A stretch of 64,000 bases of DNA from Asticcacaulis sp. AC460 (lineage in GTDB: Bacteria > Pseudomonadota > Alphaproteobacteria > Caulobacterales > Caulobacteraceae), in NCBI RefSeq assembly GCF_000495795.1, contig NZ_AWGD01000035.1:62001-126000 (forward strand). Direction: 5' to 3'. A program made the translations under genes and the position numbers. The notes beneath the pieces are model-generated. The model searched no databases and was not told the DNA's origin. It was given only the letters and a program-made list of their open reading frames with translations. Shown one piece after another: positions 44,848-53,328 of this stretch. Each line of letters starts with the position of its first letter. Position 1 is the first letter of the stretch.

Positions 44848-45381
44848 TTACGCCTGGGGCGGAGCGGCCTTGGCCTCGCGCTCGGACTGATAGAGAAACC
44901 AGGCCAGAAGTGCTATGCCGATGCAGATCGCGCTGTCGGCAACATTGAAGACCCACGGAAAAATCGGTGAGAAGTCCACAAAGTCGACGACATAGCCGAA
45001 GCGGATCCGGTCGATGGCATTACCGATAGCCCCGCCGGCGATCAGCCCGAAGGCAACCCCCAGCAATGGCCGACGGACCCGGAAGACAATCCAGGTCAGA
45101 AGTCCCGCCACGACCAGTTGGAACAGGGTCAGCACCCAGCGCATCAATCCGCCGGAGCCGAGCAGCCCGAAACTGATCCCTTCGTTGTGCACCATGCTTA
45201 TTCTAAAGAAAGGCAAATTCAGGGCGCTCTGACCCAATTCCAGTTTCAGCCCTGACAAAACCCATTCTTTCGTCGCCTGGTCGATCAGTACGATGACGAC
45301 CACGATCCAAGCCAGTTTGATGCCGAGTCCGGTCACCGGTTCGCGGAAATAGCTCTTCAGCTTCTCGAAATCCTCACGCAT
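44848..45381 (-). CDS. lspA: Lipoprotein signal peptidase II
   Basis: The 177-residue, four-span membrane protein cleaves lipoprotein signal peptides after lipidation. Visible motifs: LIDQATKEWV, FRISMVHNEGISFGLL, GGAIGNAIDRIRFGYVVDFV and FNVADSAICIG, the last two with the catalytic Asp pair. The start at 45381 overlaps the ileS 3' end by eight bases; an in-frame ATG at 45390 is possible. It would process the lipoproteins seen in this window. Confidence 0.93.
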   Translation of the reverse strand: MREDFEKLKSYFREPVTGLGIKLAWIVVVIVLIDQATKEWVLSGLKLELGQSALNLPFFRISMVHNEGISFGLLGSGGLMRWVLTLFQLVVAGLLTWIVFRVRRPLLGVAFGLIAGGAIGNAIDRIRFGYVVDFVDFSPIFPWVFNVADSAICIGIALLAWFLYQSEREAKAAPPQA

Positions 45382-48355
45382 GGGCGGCATCCCAGGCGGC
45401 GACGGCTTCCGCATCGCGTACAGACAGGTCCGGATACCGGGCGTCGCTGCCGACTTCGGGCAGGATACGCCACGACCTCTGGCACTTTTTCCCTTCGGCG
45501 GGTTGGAAGACCACGGCGACCGTGTTGACGCCGTCCAGGCGGAAGGCCTCGTCCGGCGCCGCCTCCAGGCTCAGCGTCGCCTGCGAGGTGCGGAAGACCT
45601 CGGCGGCGTCGATCAAGTCGCCGGAATTGTCGGCAAAGGCTTCGTACAAAGCGATATCAGCGATGTGGACCACAGGCGCGGCTTCCAGGGCCGAACCGAT
45701 GACCTTGTCGCGACGCTTTTCCTCCAGGGCGGCGGTGACCACCGACAGGACGGTTTCGATCTTGCCCCAGCGTACGGCCTCCGAAGGATTGGCCCAGCGT
45801 TCCGGCACCGCTTCGAGAACGCGGAACAGGTTGGCCGTCTCCTTCGGGAAGCGCGACGCCCAGGCCTCTTCGGCGGTGAAGGTCATGATCGGTCCCAGCC
45901 AAGCCGTCAGCCGTTCGAACAGGATGTTCAGCACGGTGCGGCAGGCGCGGCGGCGGATTTCTGTCGGCTGGTCGCAATAGAGGCTGTCCTTGCGGACGTC
46001 GAAATACAGGGTCGACAGGGTCTGCGAACAGAACTCGCTGACGGGACGGATGACGGCCGCGAAGTCATAGACCTCGTAGGCGGCGCGCACCTTCTGATCC
46101 AGGGCGTGCACCTCGTGCAGGATATAGCGCTCCAGCGACGGCAGGTCCTGGTATTCGACCGCTTCGGCGGCGTCATAGCCGTTCAACGCCCCCAGCAGGT
46201 AACGCATCGTGTTGCGCAGCTTGCGATAGGCATCGACCGTGGTCTGGATGATCTGCTTGCCGATACGGAGGTCTTCAGAATAGTCGGAGAGCGCGACCCA
46301 CAGGCGCAGGATTTCGACGCCTGATTCTTTGGCGATGTCCTGCGGCGCGACGACATTGCCCAGCGACTTGGACATCTTCATGCCCTTCTCGTCGAGCACG
46401 AAGCCATGGGTCAGCACGCCCTTGAACGGGGCGACCCCGCGCGTGCCGCAGGATTCGAGCAGCGACGACTGGAACCAGCCGCGGTGCTGGTCCGAGCCTT
46501 CGAGATAGAGGTCGGCCGGCCAGGCGGTATCGCCGCGCCCTTCCAGGGTGAAGGCATGGGTCGAACCTGAGTCGAACCAGACATCGAGGATGTCGGTGAC
46601 CTTTTCGAAGTTCTCCGGATCGTAGCCGTTGCCGAGGAAGTCGGCGTCCGGCCGGGTGAACCAGGCGTCAGCGCCTTCGGCCGCGATCAGCTTGATGATG
46701 CGGGCATTGACGGCTTCATCGCGCAGTGGCTCGCCGGTCGCCTTGTCGACATACATGGCCAGCGGCGTACCCCAGTTGCGCTGACGGCTGATCAGCCAGT
46801 CCGGACGCGTTTCGACCATGCCGCCGATGCGGTTGCGGCCCGAGTCGGGATAGAACTGGGTGGCATGGATGCCGCGCAACGCCTTGGTGCGCAGGCTGTC
46901 ACCGTCCTCACCATCCATGCGGATAAACCACTGGGGGGTGTTGCGGAAGATGACCGGCGCCTTGGAGCGCCACGAATGCGGGTACGAGTGCTCGACCCGG
47001 CCGCGCGCCAGCAGCAGACCAGCCTCGATCAGCTTGTCCATGACGGCGCCATTGGCGGGGCCGAACTTGCCGGCCTTCTTGCCCTCGACCTCCAGCACCT
47101 GCAGCCCGCCGAACAGCGGCACGTGCGGATAGTAGGCGCCGTCGGGATTGACCGTGTCGGGGATGGAATCGAGCGAGCGGCCCGACTTCAGCCACACCAG
47201 GTAGTCGTCCGTACCGTGACCTGGCGCCGTGTGCACGAAGCCCGTACCGGCGTCGTCGGTGACATGGTCACCGGCCAGCATCGGCACCTCGAAACCATAA
47301 CCGGCATCCAGCGTCGCCAGCGGATGGGCCAGGACAAAGCCCGACATGACATGGGCCGGGACATCTACGACCTTGTTCCAGGCCGACGCGTTGGCGGCGA
47401 CCAAGACGCCTTCGGCCAGCTTGTCGGCCAGGATCAGCTTGTCGCCCGGCTTGGCCCACGGCGCGAAGCCCAGCTCAGCCTCGGTCTTCATGCCGGTGAT
47501 CTCATAGACCGAATAGGCGACCTTGGGGTTGAAGCTGACGGCGCGGTTGGCGGGGATGGTCCACGGAGTGGTCGTCCAGATGACGACATGGGCGTTGGCC
47601 AGCTGTTCGTTGAGCTCATCGGCCTCTTCGGCCGTGTCGCCGAAGACCTGGGAGGTGGCGGTATTGGTCACCGGGAAACGCACCCACACGGTCGGCGACA
47701 CATGCGGATGGTATTCGACCTCGGCATCGGCCAGAGCGGTGCGTTCGACCGGCGACCACATCACCGGCTTGGAACCGCGATAGAGCTGGCCCGACATCAG
47801 GAACTTGTGGAACTCGGCGGTCACCTTGGCTTCGGTGTCGAAGTCCATGGTGGCGTAACGCTGGTCCCATTCGCCCAGAACGCCCAGGCGCTTGAACTCC
47901 TCGCGTTGGACGTCGATCCATTGCAGGGCATATTCGCGGCACGCCTTGCGGAACTCGGCGGCGGGGACCTCGTCTTTCTTGCGGCCCTTGGCGCGGAAGG
48001 CTTCCTCGATCTTCCATTCGATCGGCAGGCCGTGGCAGTCCCAACCCGGAACGTAGTCGACATCATAGCCCAGCAGGAAGCGCGACCGGACGACGAAGTC
48101 CTTCAGGATCTTGTTCAGCGCGTGGCCGATATGGATATTGCCGTTGGCATAGGGCGGGCCGTCGTGCAGCACGAACAGCGGCGCACCGGCGTCTTTGCGG
48201 GCCTTGCGGACGGCGTGATACAGGTCGGCTTCCGCCCACTTTTTCAGCATTTCGGGCTCGGCCTTGGGCAGGCCGGCGCGCATGGGAAATTCGGTCTCGG
48301 GCAGGAAGACGGTGTCGCGGTAATCGCGTGTCGGATTGGGATCGGTATCGGGCAT
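45374..48355 (-). CDS. ileS: Isoleucyl-tRNA synthetase
   Basis: The 993-residue class I synthetase has HIGH (NIHIGHALNKIL) and KMSKS (KGMKMSKSLGNVV) motifs, the editing domain and a C-terminal anticodon region. In place of the usual C-terminal zinc finger there is only GKKCQRSWRILPEVGSDARY followed by LSVRDAEAV, so the second cysteine pair is missing. First gene of the ileS-lspA-bamF block. The 263 bases upstream show no T-box or other recognisable leader. Confidence 0.96.
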   Translation of the reverse strand: MPDTDPNPTRDYRDTVFLPETEFPMRAGLPKAEPEMLKKWAEADLYHAVRKARKDAGAPLFVLHDGPPYANGNIHIGHALNKILKDFVVRSRFLLGYDVDYVPGWDCHGLPIEWKIEEAFRAKGRKKDEVPAAEFRKACREYALQWIDVQREEFKRLGVLGEWDQRYATMDFDTEAKVTAEFHKFLMSGQLYRGSKPVMWSPVERTALADAEVEYHPHVSPTVWVRFPVTNTATSQVFGDTAEEADELNEQLANAHVVIWTTTPWTIPANRAVSFNPKVAYSVYEITGMKTEAELGFAPWAKPGDKLILADKLAEGVLVAANASAWNKVVDVPAHVMSGFVLAHPLATLDAGYGFEVPMLAGDHVTDDAGTGFVHTAPGHGTDDYLVWLKSGRSLDSIPDTVNPDGAYYPHVPLFGGLQVLEVEGKKAGKFGPANGAVMDKLIEAGLLLARGRVEHSYPHSWRSKAPVIFRNTPQWFIRMDGEDGDSLRTKALRGIHATQFYPDSGRNRIGGMVETRPDWLISRQRNWGTPLAMYVDKATGEPLRDEAVNARIIKLIAAEGADAWFTRPDADFLGNGYDPENFEKVTDILDVWFDSGSTHAFTLEGRGDTAWPADLYLEGSDQHRGWFQSSLLESCGTRGVAPFKGVLTHGFVLDEKGMKMSKSLGNVVAPQDIAKESGVEILRLWVALSDYSEDLRIGKQIIQTTVDAYRKLRNTMRYLLGALNGYDAAEAVEYQDLPSLERYILHEVHALDQKVRAAYEVYDFAAVIRPVSEFCSQTLSTLYFDVRKDSLYCDQPTEIRRRACRTVLNILFERLTAWLGPIMTFTAEEAWASRFPKETANLFRVLEAVPERWANPSEAVRWGKIETVLSVVTAALEEKRRDKVIGSALEAAPVVHIADIALYEAFADNSGDLIDAAEVFRTSQATLSLEAAPDEAFRLDGVNTVAVVFQPAEGKKCQRSWRILPEVGSDARYPDLSVRDAEAVAAWDAAHA

Positions 48356-48618
48356 GGCTTTTCGTCAGGTATGAGTGTGTCGGCAATAGGGCAGGGGCTT
48401 ACTCCCGGCGCGGCTTTTCCGCACCGGGCGTCAAATTCGTATGACGGCCCCAAACATCGACATGCGAAGGGCTTTAACAGAGCGCTCCGGCCTTGCCTAG
48501 CGGGAAAGGAAGACTTAAGTCACATGTGTGTCGCAGCGGAAGGACGGTCCCCGGCGAACGGTTTTCTGGCCCGGCGCGTTAAAGCTGCCGGGGCTCATCC
48601 ACAAAGAGAGGGATCGCC

Positions 48619-49758
48619 ATGAAGTTCATGTCCTTAGTCTGCGTTGCCGCCATGGCCTTTGCCGCCGGCGCCTGCCAATCCCAGTCCGCTCCGGGCGGCG
48701 AAGGCCCCTATAGCGAAGGCGAGGCGCCGTTCACCGTCACGGAAGTGGCGCGGTTCGACTCGCCCTGGGCCATGACCTTTTTGCCGGACCGCAGCCTGCT
48801 GGTCACCGAAAAGTCCGGCAAGCTGAAATGGTGGGCGAACGGCGCGGCCAGGGACGTCGCCGGCGTCCCCGCGGTAAAGGATGACGGCCAGGGCGGGCTT
48901 GCCGACGTTGTGCTGGCGCCGGACTACGCCGCCTCCAACACCGTCTATCTCAGCTGGATCGAAGCCGGCAGCGGCGGCAACAGCGGCGGTGTTGTCGGGC
49001 GCGCCAAACTGGTACTGGACGGCGCGCCGCACCTGGAAGGGCTGAATGTGATCTGGCGGCAGGATAAGGTCGACGGCGACGGCCATTTCTCGCAGCGCCT
49101 CGCCTTTTCGCCGGATGGCAAATATCTGTTCGTCACCTCAGGCGAACGTCAAAAGTTCGATCCCGCCCAGGACCTGAAGCTGAACCTGGGCAAGGTCCTG
49201 CGTCTGCTACCCGACGGCACGCCGGCGCCGGGCAATCCCTTCGCCGGGAAAGGCGGCAATTCCGACCAGGTCTGGAGCTACGGCCACCGCAACCTCTATG
49301 GCCTGGCGTTCGACAAGGACGGCCGGCTGTGGGAGCACGAAATGGGCCCCCAAGGCGGCGATGAGGTCAATCTGATCGTCGAAGGCAGGAACTACGGCTA
49401 TCCGATCGTGTCGAACGGCGACCACTATGACGGCCGGGAGATTCCCGATCATCCGACTCGTCCGGAGTTCGAAGCCCCGAAACTGTGGTGGAACCCGTCG
49501 ATCTCGCCGTCCAGCATGTTGATCTACAGCGGCTCGAAATTCCCGCAATGGAAGGGCGACATGTTCATCACCGCCTTGTCCGGCCAGTCTCTGATCCGCG
49601 TTGACCTGGACGGCGATAAGGCGACCAAGGTCGACCGCTGGGATATGGAGACGCGTGTCCGTGAGGTCGAGCAGGGGCCTGACGGCGATATCTGGTTGCT
49701 GGAAGACGGTTCCGGCGACCCCGGCGGCCGTCTGCTGCGGCTTACGCCGAAGGGCTGA
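48619..49758 (+). CDS. PQQ-dependent sugar dehydrogenase (YliI/Asd-like), lipoprotein
   Basis: The 379-residue protein has a lipoprotein-type signal (AAMAFAAGAC) and a six-bladed beta-propeller of the soluble glucose/aldose dehydrogenase family: DSPWAMTFLPDRSLLVTEK, GHFSQRLAFSPDGKYLFVTS, VWSYGHRNLYGLAFD and LWEHEMGPQGGDEVNLI, with the catalytic His likely in the GHFSQ segment. It would oxidise sugars in the periplasm using PQQ; no PQQ synthesis genes are in the window. Confidence 0.85.
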   Translation: MKFMSLVCVAAMAFAAGACQSQSAPGGEGPYSEGEAPFTVTEVARFDSPWAMTFLPDRSLLVTEKSGKLKWWANGAARDVAGVPAVKDDGQGGLADVVLAPDYAASNTVYLSWIEAGSGGNSGGVVGRAKLVLDGAPHLEGLNVIWRQDKVDGDGHFSQRLAFSPDGKYLFVTSGERQKFDPAQDLKLNLGKVLRLLPDGTPAPGNPFAGKGGNSDQVWSYGHRNLYGLAFDKDGRLWEHEMGPQGGDEVNLIVEGRNYGYPIVSNGDHYDGREIPDHPTRPEFEAPKLWWNPSISPSSMLIYSGSKFPQWKGDMFITALSGQSLIRVDLDGDKATKVDRWDMETRVREVEQGPDGDIWLLEDGSGDPGGRLLRLTPKG

Positions 49759-49787
49759 TTGGCTACTGGCATATTTTGACAGTACCC

Positions 49788-49823
49788 GGCGATATTCCCT
49801 TACCTATTGTAGGGAGTATCGCC
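49788..49823 (+). promoter_or_regulatory. Hairpin/dyad covering the ribosome binding site of the GyrI-like gene
   Basis: GGCGATATTCCCTTAC (49788-49803) pairs with GTAGGGAGTATCGCC (49809-49823) across a 5-base loop: 15 pairs with one G-U and one bulged T. The GGGAG ribosome site (49812-49816) is inside the right arm and the ATG follows directly at 49824. A TTGACA hexamer lies just upstream at 49776-49781. It could be an RNA switch or, as DNA, an operator next to the promoter. Confidence 0.7.
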
Positions 49824-50456
49824 ATGTCCCAGACGGCTGAAAAGATCGATTTCAAAACCGAGTACAAGACCCTGTACGGCCCGCCCCAGAAGGACTTTGT
49901 CCTCGTTGAAGTGCCGCCATTGCCCTATCTGATGTTCGACGGCTGCGGTGACCCGAATACCGCGCCCGTCTATCAACACGCCGTCGAGGCGCTCTACTCC
50001 CTGTCCTATACGCTCAAGTTCATGAGCAAACGCGCCTTCGGCCGCGACTATGTCGTCGGTCCCCTGGAAGGATTGTGGTGGGCCGACGACTACGGCGCCT
50101 ACACCCATTCCGGCCGGCGCGACGAGTGGAGTTGGACCATGATGATCCTGCAGCCCGACTGGATTGAGGCCGGCCACCTCGATGCCGCCAAGGCCGAAGT
50201 TCTGATGAAGAAGGGCCTGCCGGGGGTAGAAACGGTACGGCTGGAAACCCTGGATGAGCGCTTGTCCGCCCAGATATTGCACATCGGATCCTATGCCGAC
50301 GAGGCGCCGACCCTGGCGCGTTTGCATAGCGAATGGCTGCCGCAGAACGGCCTGACGGAACGCGGCAAGCACCACGAAATCTACCTCAGCGATCCCCGGA
50401 AGGTCGAACCGGCCAAGTTGAAGACCATCCTGCGCCAGCCGGTGCGCAAACTCTGA
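49824..50456 (+). CDS. GyrI-like small-molecule-binding domain protein
   Basis: The 210-residue protein matches the GyrI-like ligand-binding domain (YKTLYGPPQKDFVLVEVPPL, YLMFDGCGDPNTAPVYQHAV, RLSAQILHIGSYADEAPTL) without a DNA-binding domain. Homologues bind hydrophobic or toxic molecules or hydrolyse some. ATG 49824 has the GGGAG site; a TTG at 49776 would extend it through the hairpin and is unlikely. The start region is covered by a strong hairpin. Confidence 0.8.
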   Translation: MSQTAEKIDFKTEYKTLYGPPQKDFVLVEVPPLPYLMFDGCGDPNTAPVYQHAVEALYSLSYTLKFMSKRAFGRDYVVGPLEGLWWADDYGAYTHSGRRDEWSWTMMILQPDWIEAGHLDAAKAEVLMKKGLPGVETVRLETLDERLSAQILHIGSYADEAPTLARLHSEWLPQNGLTERGKHHEIYLSDPRKVEPAKLKTILRQPVRKL

Positions 50457-50507
50457 CTTGCGTCTAGTCTTCCGCTTTGACACTGTCCGGTAAAAGCGGA
50501 GGTTTTT

Positions 50508-51134
50508 ATGCGTATCCCTGTCATCCTGGTCTTGGCGGCCCTGGCCGGTTGTTCAGCCGCGCCGAAGACGGAAGCGCCGAAACCTTCCCAGGCGGCTGCC
50601 GAGACCTTCACGGGCTGCGAATGGCAGGAGGTTAAAGGCAAGACGCTGTCGATCTGGTCCTATGCCTGCGGTCCCAGCTTCGGCGGCATCCGTCTGGTCG
50701 CCGATGACAGCCTGCCGGGTTTCAGCCTGAAGATGGATGGCGAATCCGGCAGCACGGTGATCCAGCCGGTCATCCGCACCTTTACCAAGGCGGCCGACGC
50801 GCCGATCGAGTCGATCCTGCCGCAGATCCAGACCCTGTCGCCGGGCAAGGACACTGCGACATGTGCTCTCGTGCTGGCCCAAGACCCGACCGCCGATCCG
50901 TCGTCGCGCAAGCTCTACGAACTGGCGCCGACCGGCGACGCCAAGGCACGCTGGGACAAAAATGTCGGGACCGGCGAAGACCCGACACCGCCCTGCGGCG
51001 ATCTTGGCGTGGCCTTTGCCGGCAACCAGGTCTTCGAAGTGATGCCGGACGATCCGACCCGGGTGGTCTATATCAACTACGGCAGCGAGATTCAGATCTT
51101 CGACACGAGCACTCTGAAAGTGCTCAAGCGCTGA
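50508..51134 (+). CDS. Putative lipoprotein of unknown function
   Basis: A 208-residue protein with a short lipoprotein signal (MRIPVILVLAALAGC) and a mature domain with four further cysteines (FTGCEWQE, SYACGPSF, ATCALVLA, PPCGDLGV) that could form disulphides. No family recognised. Ends 11 bases inside the converging ribF gene. Confidence 0.65.
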   Translation: MRIPVILVLAALAGCSAAPKTEAPKPSQAAAETFTGCEWQEVKGKTLSIWSYACGPSFGGIRLVADDSLPGFSLKMDGESGSTVIQPVIRTFTKAADAPIESILPQIQTLSPGKDTATCALVLAQDPTADPSSRKLYELAPTGDAKARWDKNVGTGEDPTPPCGDLGVAFAGNQVFEVMPDDPTRVVYINYGSEIQIFDTSTLKVLKR

Positions 51135-52122
51135 ACCACGCCCGTGCGTCGCTGGCGTCCTTCTGGATTTGCACGCGCATCTCTTCGAACGAGTCGAACT
51201 TCGCTTCCGGCCGGATAAAGTCGCGCAGCAGGGTCTCGACCGTCTGGCCGTAAATCTCGTCCTTGAAGTCGAAGAGATAGGTTTCCAGCAATTCGATATT
51301 ACCGCCGACCGTCGGGCGTATGCCGATATTGCTGACGCCATTGACCACCCTACCGTCGCCGAGGCGTGTCTGGGTGACATAGATGCCGTAGCGCGGCCGC
51401 AGATAGTCATCCAGGCGGATGTTCAGGGTCGGAAAGTCGATGGTGCGCCCCTGCTTGGCGCCGTGGATGACCTCGCCGACATAGGCCTGGGGGCGGCCGA
51501 GGATATTCTCGGCGGTGCGGGCATCGCCGGCGAGCAAAGCGTCGCGTACCGCCGACGACGACAGCTTGTGTCCGGCATGATCGGTTTGCAGCGGGAGGAT
51601 GTCGGTGGTAAAGCCGAACTGCTCGCCGAACGCCACCAGGTCCTTTGCATGGCCGCCGCCGCGCTTGCCGAACTGGAAGTCGAAACCGGCCGAACAATGG
51701 CTCAAGGCCAGGTGATCGTGCAGGATGATCCGCGCAAACGCTTCAGCATCCAGCGACGACAGGTTGCCGTCGAAGCGGACGATCAGGGCATAGTCGACGC
51801 CCAGGGCTTCGAAGGCGCGGACTTGCTGCGACATTCGCATCAGACGGAAAGGGGCGCCATCCGGGCGGAAGAAGCTTTGCGGGTGCGGATCGAAACAGAT
51901 GACCGAGGATCGCGCCCCGGTCCGCGCCGCGGCGACGATGGCGCTTTCAATGACATGCTGATGGCCGATATGGACGCCATCGAAACTGCCGATGGCGGCC
52001 GCGGTACCCTTGGGCAATTCGCCGCCCAGAACGGTAACACTGCCGTCCTGCTGCACGGTCAGCACCAGGGCGGTCAGGCGCTGGGGCCGCAGGGCTTTGG
52101 GCAGGCTATCGAAGGGAAACAT
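51124..52122 (-). CDS. ribF: Bifunctional riboflavin kinase/FAD synthetase
   Basis: The 332-residue protein makes FMN and FAD from riboflavin. The N-terminal nucleotidyltransferase domain shows IGSFDGVHIGHQHVI and FDFQFGKRGGGHAKDL; the C-terminal riboflavin kinase domain begins GEVIHGAKQGRTIDFPTLNI and includes GVSNIGIRPTVGG and LLETYLFDF. Normal length for the family. Confidence 0.94.
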   Translation of the reverse strand: MFPFDSLPKALRPQRLTALVLTVQQDGSVTVLGGELPKGTAAAIGSFDGVHIGHQHVIESAIVAAARTGARSSVICFDPHPQSFFRPDGAPFRLMRMSQQVRAFEALGVDYALIVRFDGNLSSLDAEAFARIILHDHLALSHCSAGFDFQFGKRGGGHAKDLVAFGEQFGFTTDILPLQTDHAGHKLSSSAVRDALLAGDARTAENILGRPQAYVGEVIHGAKQGRTIDFPTLNIRLDDYLRPRYGIYVTQTRLGDGRVVNGVSNIGIRPTVGGNIELLETYLFDFKDEIYGQTVETLLRDFIRPEAKFDSFEEMRVQIQKDASDARAWFSA

Positions 52123-52167
52123 GATCGATCCAGGCGGTGATGATGACTTGATCGCCGCCTGGCAAGG

Positions 52168-52220
52168 GCGACTGCCCGCCGCCGCTTATGCGGCGAGCCA
52201 TGCGGCGTTTGAGCTCTACT
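52168..52220. repeat. Dispersed ~52-bp palindromic repeat, copy B
   Basis: Same element as at 18439-18490: GCGACTGC, GCCGCCGC, ATGCGGCGAGCCATGCGGCG, TTGAGC. It lies between ribF and the MaoC-like gene and reaches the stop codon of the latter. A separate CCAGGCGG/CCGCCTGG dyad precedes it. Confidence 0.6.
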
Positions 52221-52641
52221 AAAGTCTTTTGGGCGCGATCACCACAGCGGTGCCATCGACAAAGGTCTTGTTGCGGACCTTGACGACGGTGCTGAGGGTC
52301 ACGTGGCCGGATTTCAGGTCAATGGCGGTGATGGTGACGATCACTGTGGCCTCGTCGCCCGGACGCACGGCGCGCTTGAAGTTCAGCGACTGCGACACAT
52401 AGATGGCGCCGCGGCCGGGCAGGTCCGAAGCCAGGGTGGCCGAGATATAGGCGCCCATCAGCATGCCATGGGCGATTCGGCCCTTGAACGGCGAGGCAGC
52501 GGCGAAGGCCTCATCGACATGGACCGGGTTGTGGTCGGTCGACACATCGGCAAAGGCGGCGATGGCGGCGTCATCGACCGTGAACACGCGCGAGGCGGTC
52601 TGGTCGATACTCAGTTCGTCGAGGTAAAAGCTCTGGCTCAT
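52219..52641 (-). CDS. MaoC-like hot-dog dehydratase
   Basis: The 140-residue protein has the MaoC/R-hydratase motif FADVSTDHNPVHVDEAFA with the catalytic Asp and His, then GRIAHGMLMGAYISATL. Family members hydrate enoyl-CoA (PhaJ type) or act on related thioesters. No PHA or fatty-acid genes are adjacent, so the substrate is open. Confidence 0.85.
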   Translation of the reverse strand: MSQSFYLDELSIDQTASRVFTVDDAAIAAFADVSTDHNPVHVDEAFAAASPFKGRIAHGMLMGAYISATLASDLPGRGAIYVSQSLNFKRAVRPGDEATVIVTITAIDLKSGHVTLSTVVKVRNKTFVDGTAVVIAPKRL

Positions 52642-52917
52642 GGTTGTGCTTTAGGTGAACCGCACGATACGAACAAGAGGTCAGGGCGTTGCAACCGATA
52701 CGATTCTTGTCCCGCTACGGGACGATTCGTTGAAATTAATCAGATAGCTTCACTATGATTCGTGGTTAATTTAAGATATATCATTGAAATATAAAAGAAA
52801 TAAATCGAAACGCTCTTAACCTGATTTTATCGGGTTTGATCGATATTGGGACCTGTCTTCAAACGAAGGGCCTGCGTCCTGCAGGGCCCAACCTTAGAAA
52901 AAGTGGGGCGTTTACAC

Positions 52918-53304
52918 ATGGCCATCGATATGTCCATGCCGGTCCTTGTCGTCGATGACTACAAGACTATGCTGCGGATCATTTCCAACCTGCTCAAGCA
53001 ATTGGGCTTCGAGAATGTCGAAGAGGCTTCGGACGGCACCGAGGCGCTCGACAAGATGAAAAAGAGCAACTACGGTCTGGTCATCTCCGACTGGAACATG
53101 GAGCCGATGACGGGCTATGAGCTGCTGCTCAAGGTCCGCGCCGATGACGGTCTCAAGAGAACGCCGTTCATCATGGTCACTGCCGAAAGCAAGACCGAGA
53201 ACGTGATTGCCGCCAAGAAAGCCGGCGTTAACAATTACATTGTTAAACCTTTCAATGCCGCGACTCTCAAGCAAAAGATCACGGCCGTTCTCGGCGAATT
53301 CTAA
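52918..53304 (+). CDS. cheY: CheY-like single-domain response regulator
   Basis: The 128-residue receiver has the acidic pair Asp13-Asp14, phospho-acceptor Asp58 (LVISDWNMEPMTGYEL), the conserved Thr/Ala (FIMVTAESK) and Lys (NYIVKPFN). It is followed by cheZ after 24 bases, so it is most likely the CheY that binds the flagellar motor. The 276 bases upstream are AT-rich with no other gene and should hold the promoter. The ATG at 52918 was chosen as it starts the domain. Confidence 0.88.
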   Translation: MAIDMSMPVLVVDDYKTMLRIISNLLKQLGFENVEEASDGTEALDKMKKSNYGLVISDWNMEPMTGYELLLKVRADDGLKRTPFIMVTAESKTENVIAAKKAGVNNYIVKPFNAATLKQKITAVLGEF

Positions 53305-53328
53305 GTAATTCTTTTTGTTGGACTTATC

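Noticed and set aside
48356-48618. T-box or riboswitch upstream of ileS
   Set aside because: No T-box sequence, specifier loop or terminator/antiterminator seen; T-boxes are not expected in alphaproteobacteria.
46865-48622. Long plus-strand frame antisense to ileS
   Set aside because: IleS is certain on the minus strand; the antisense frame lacks motifs.
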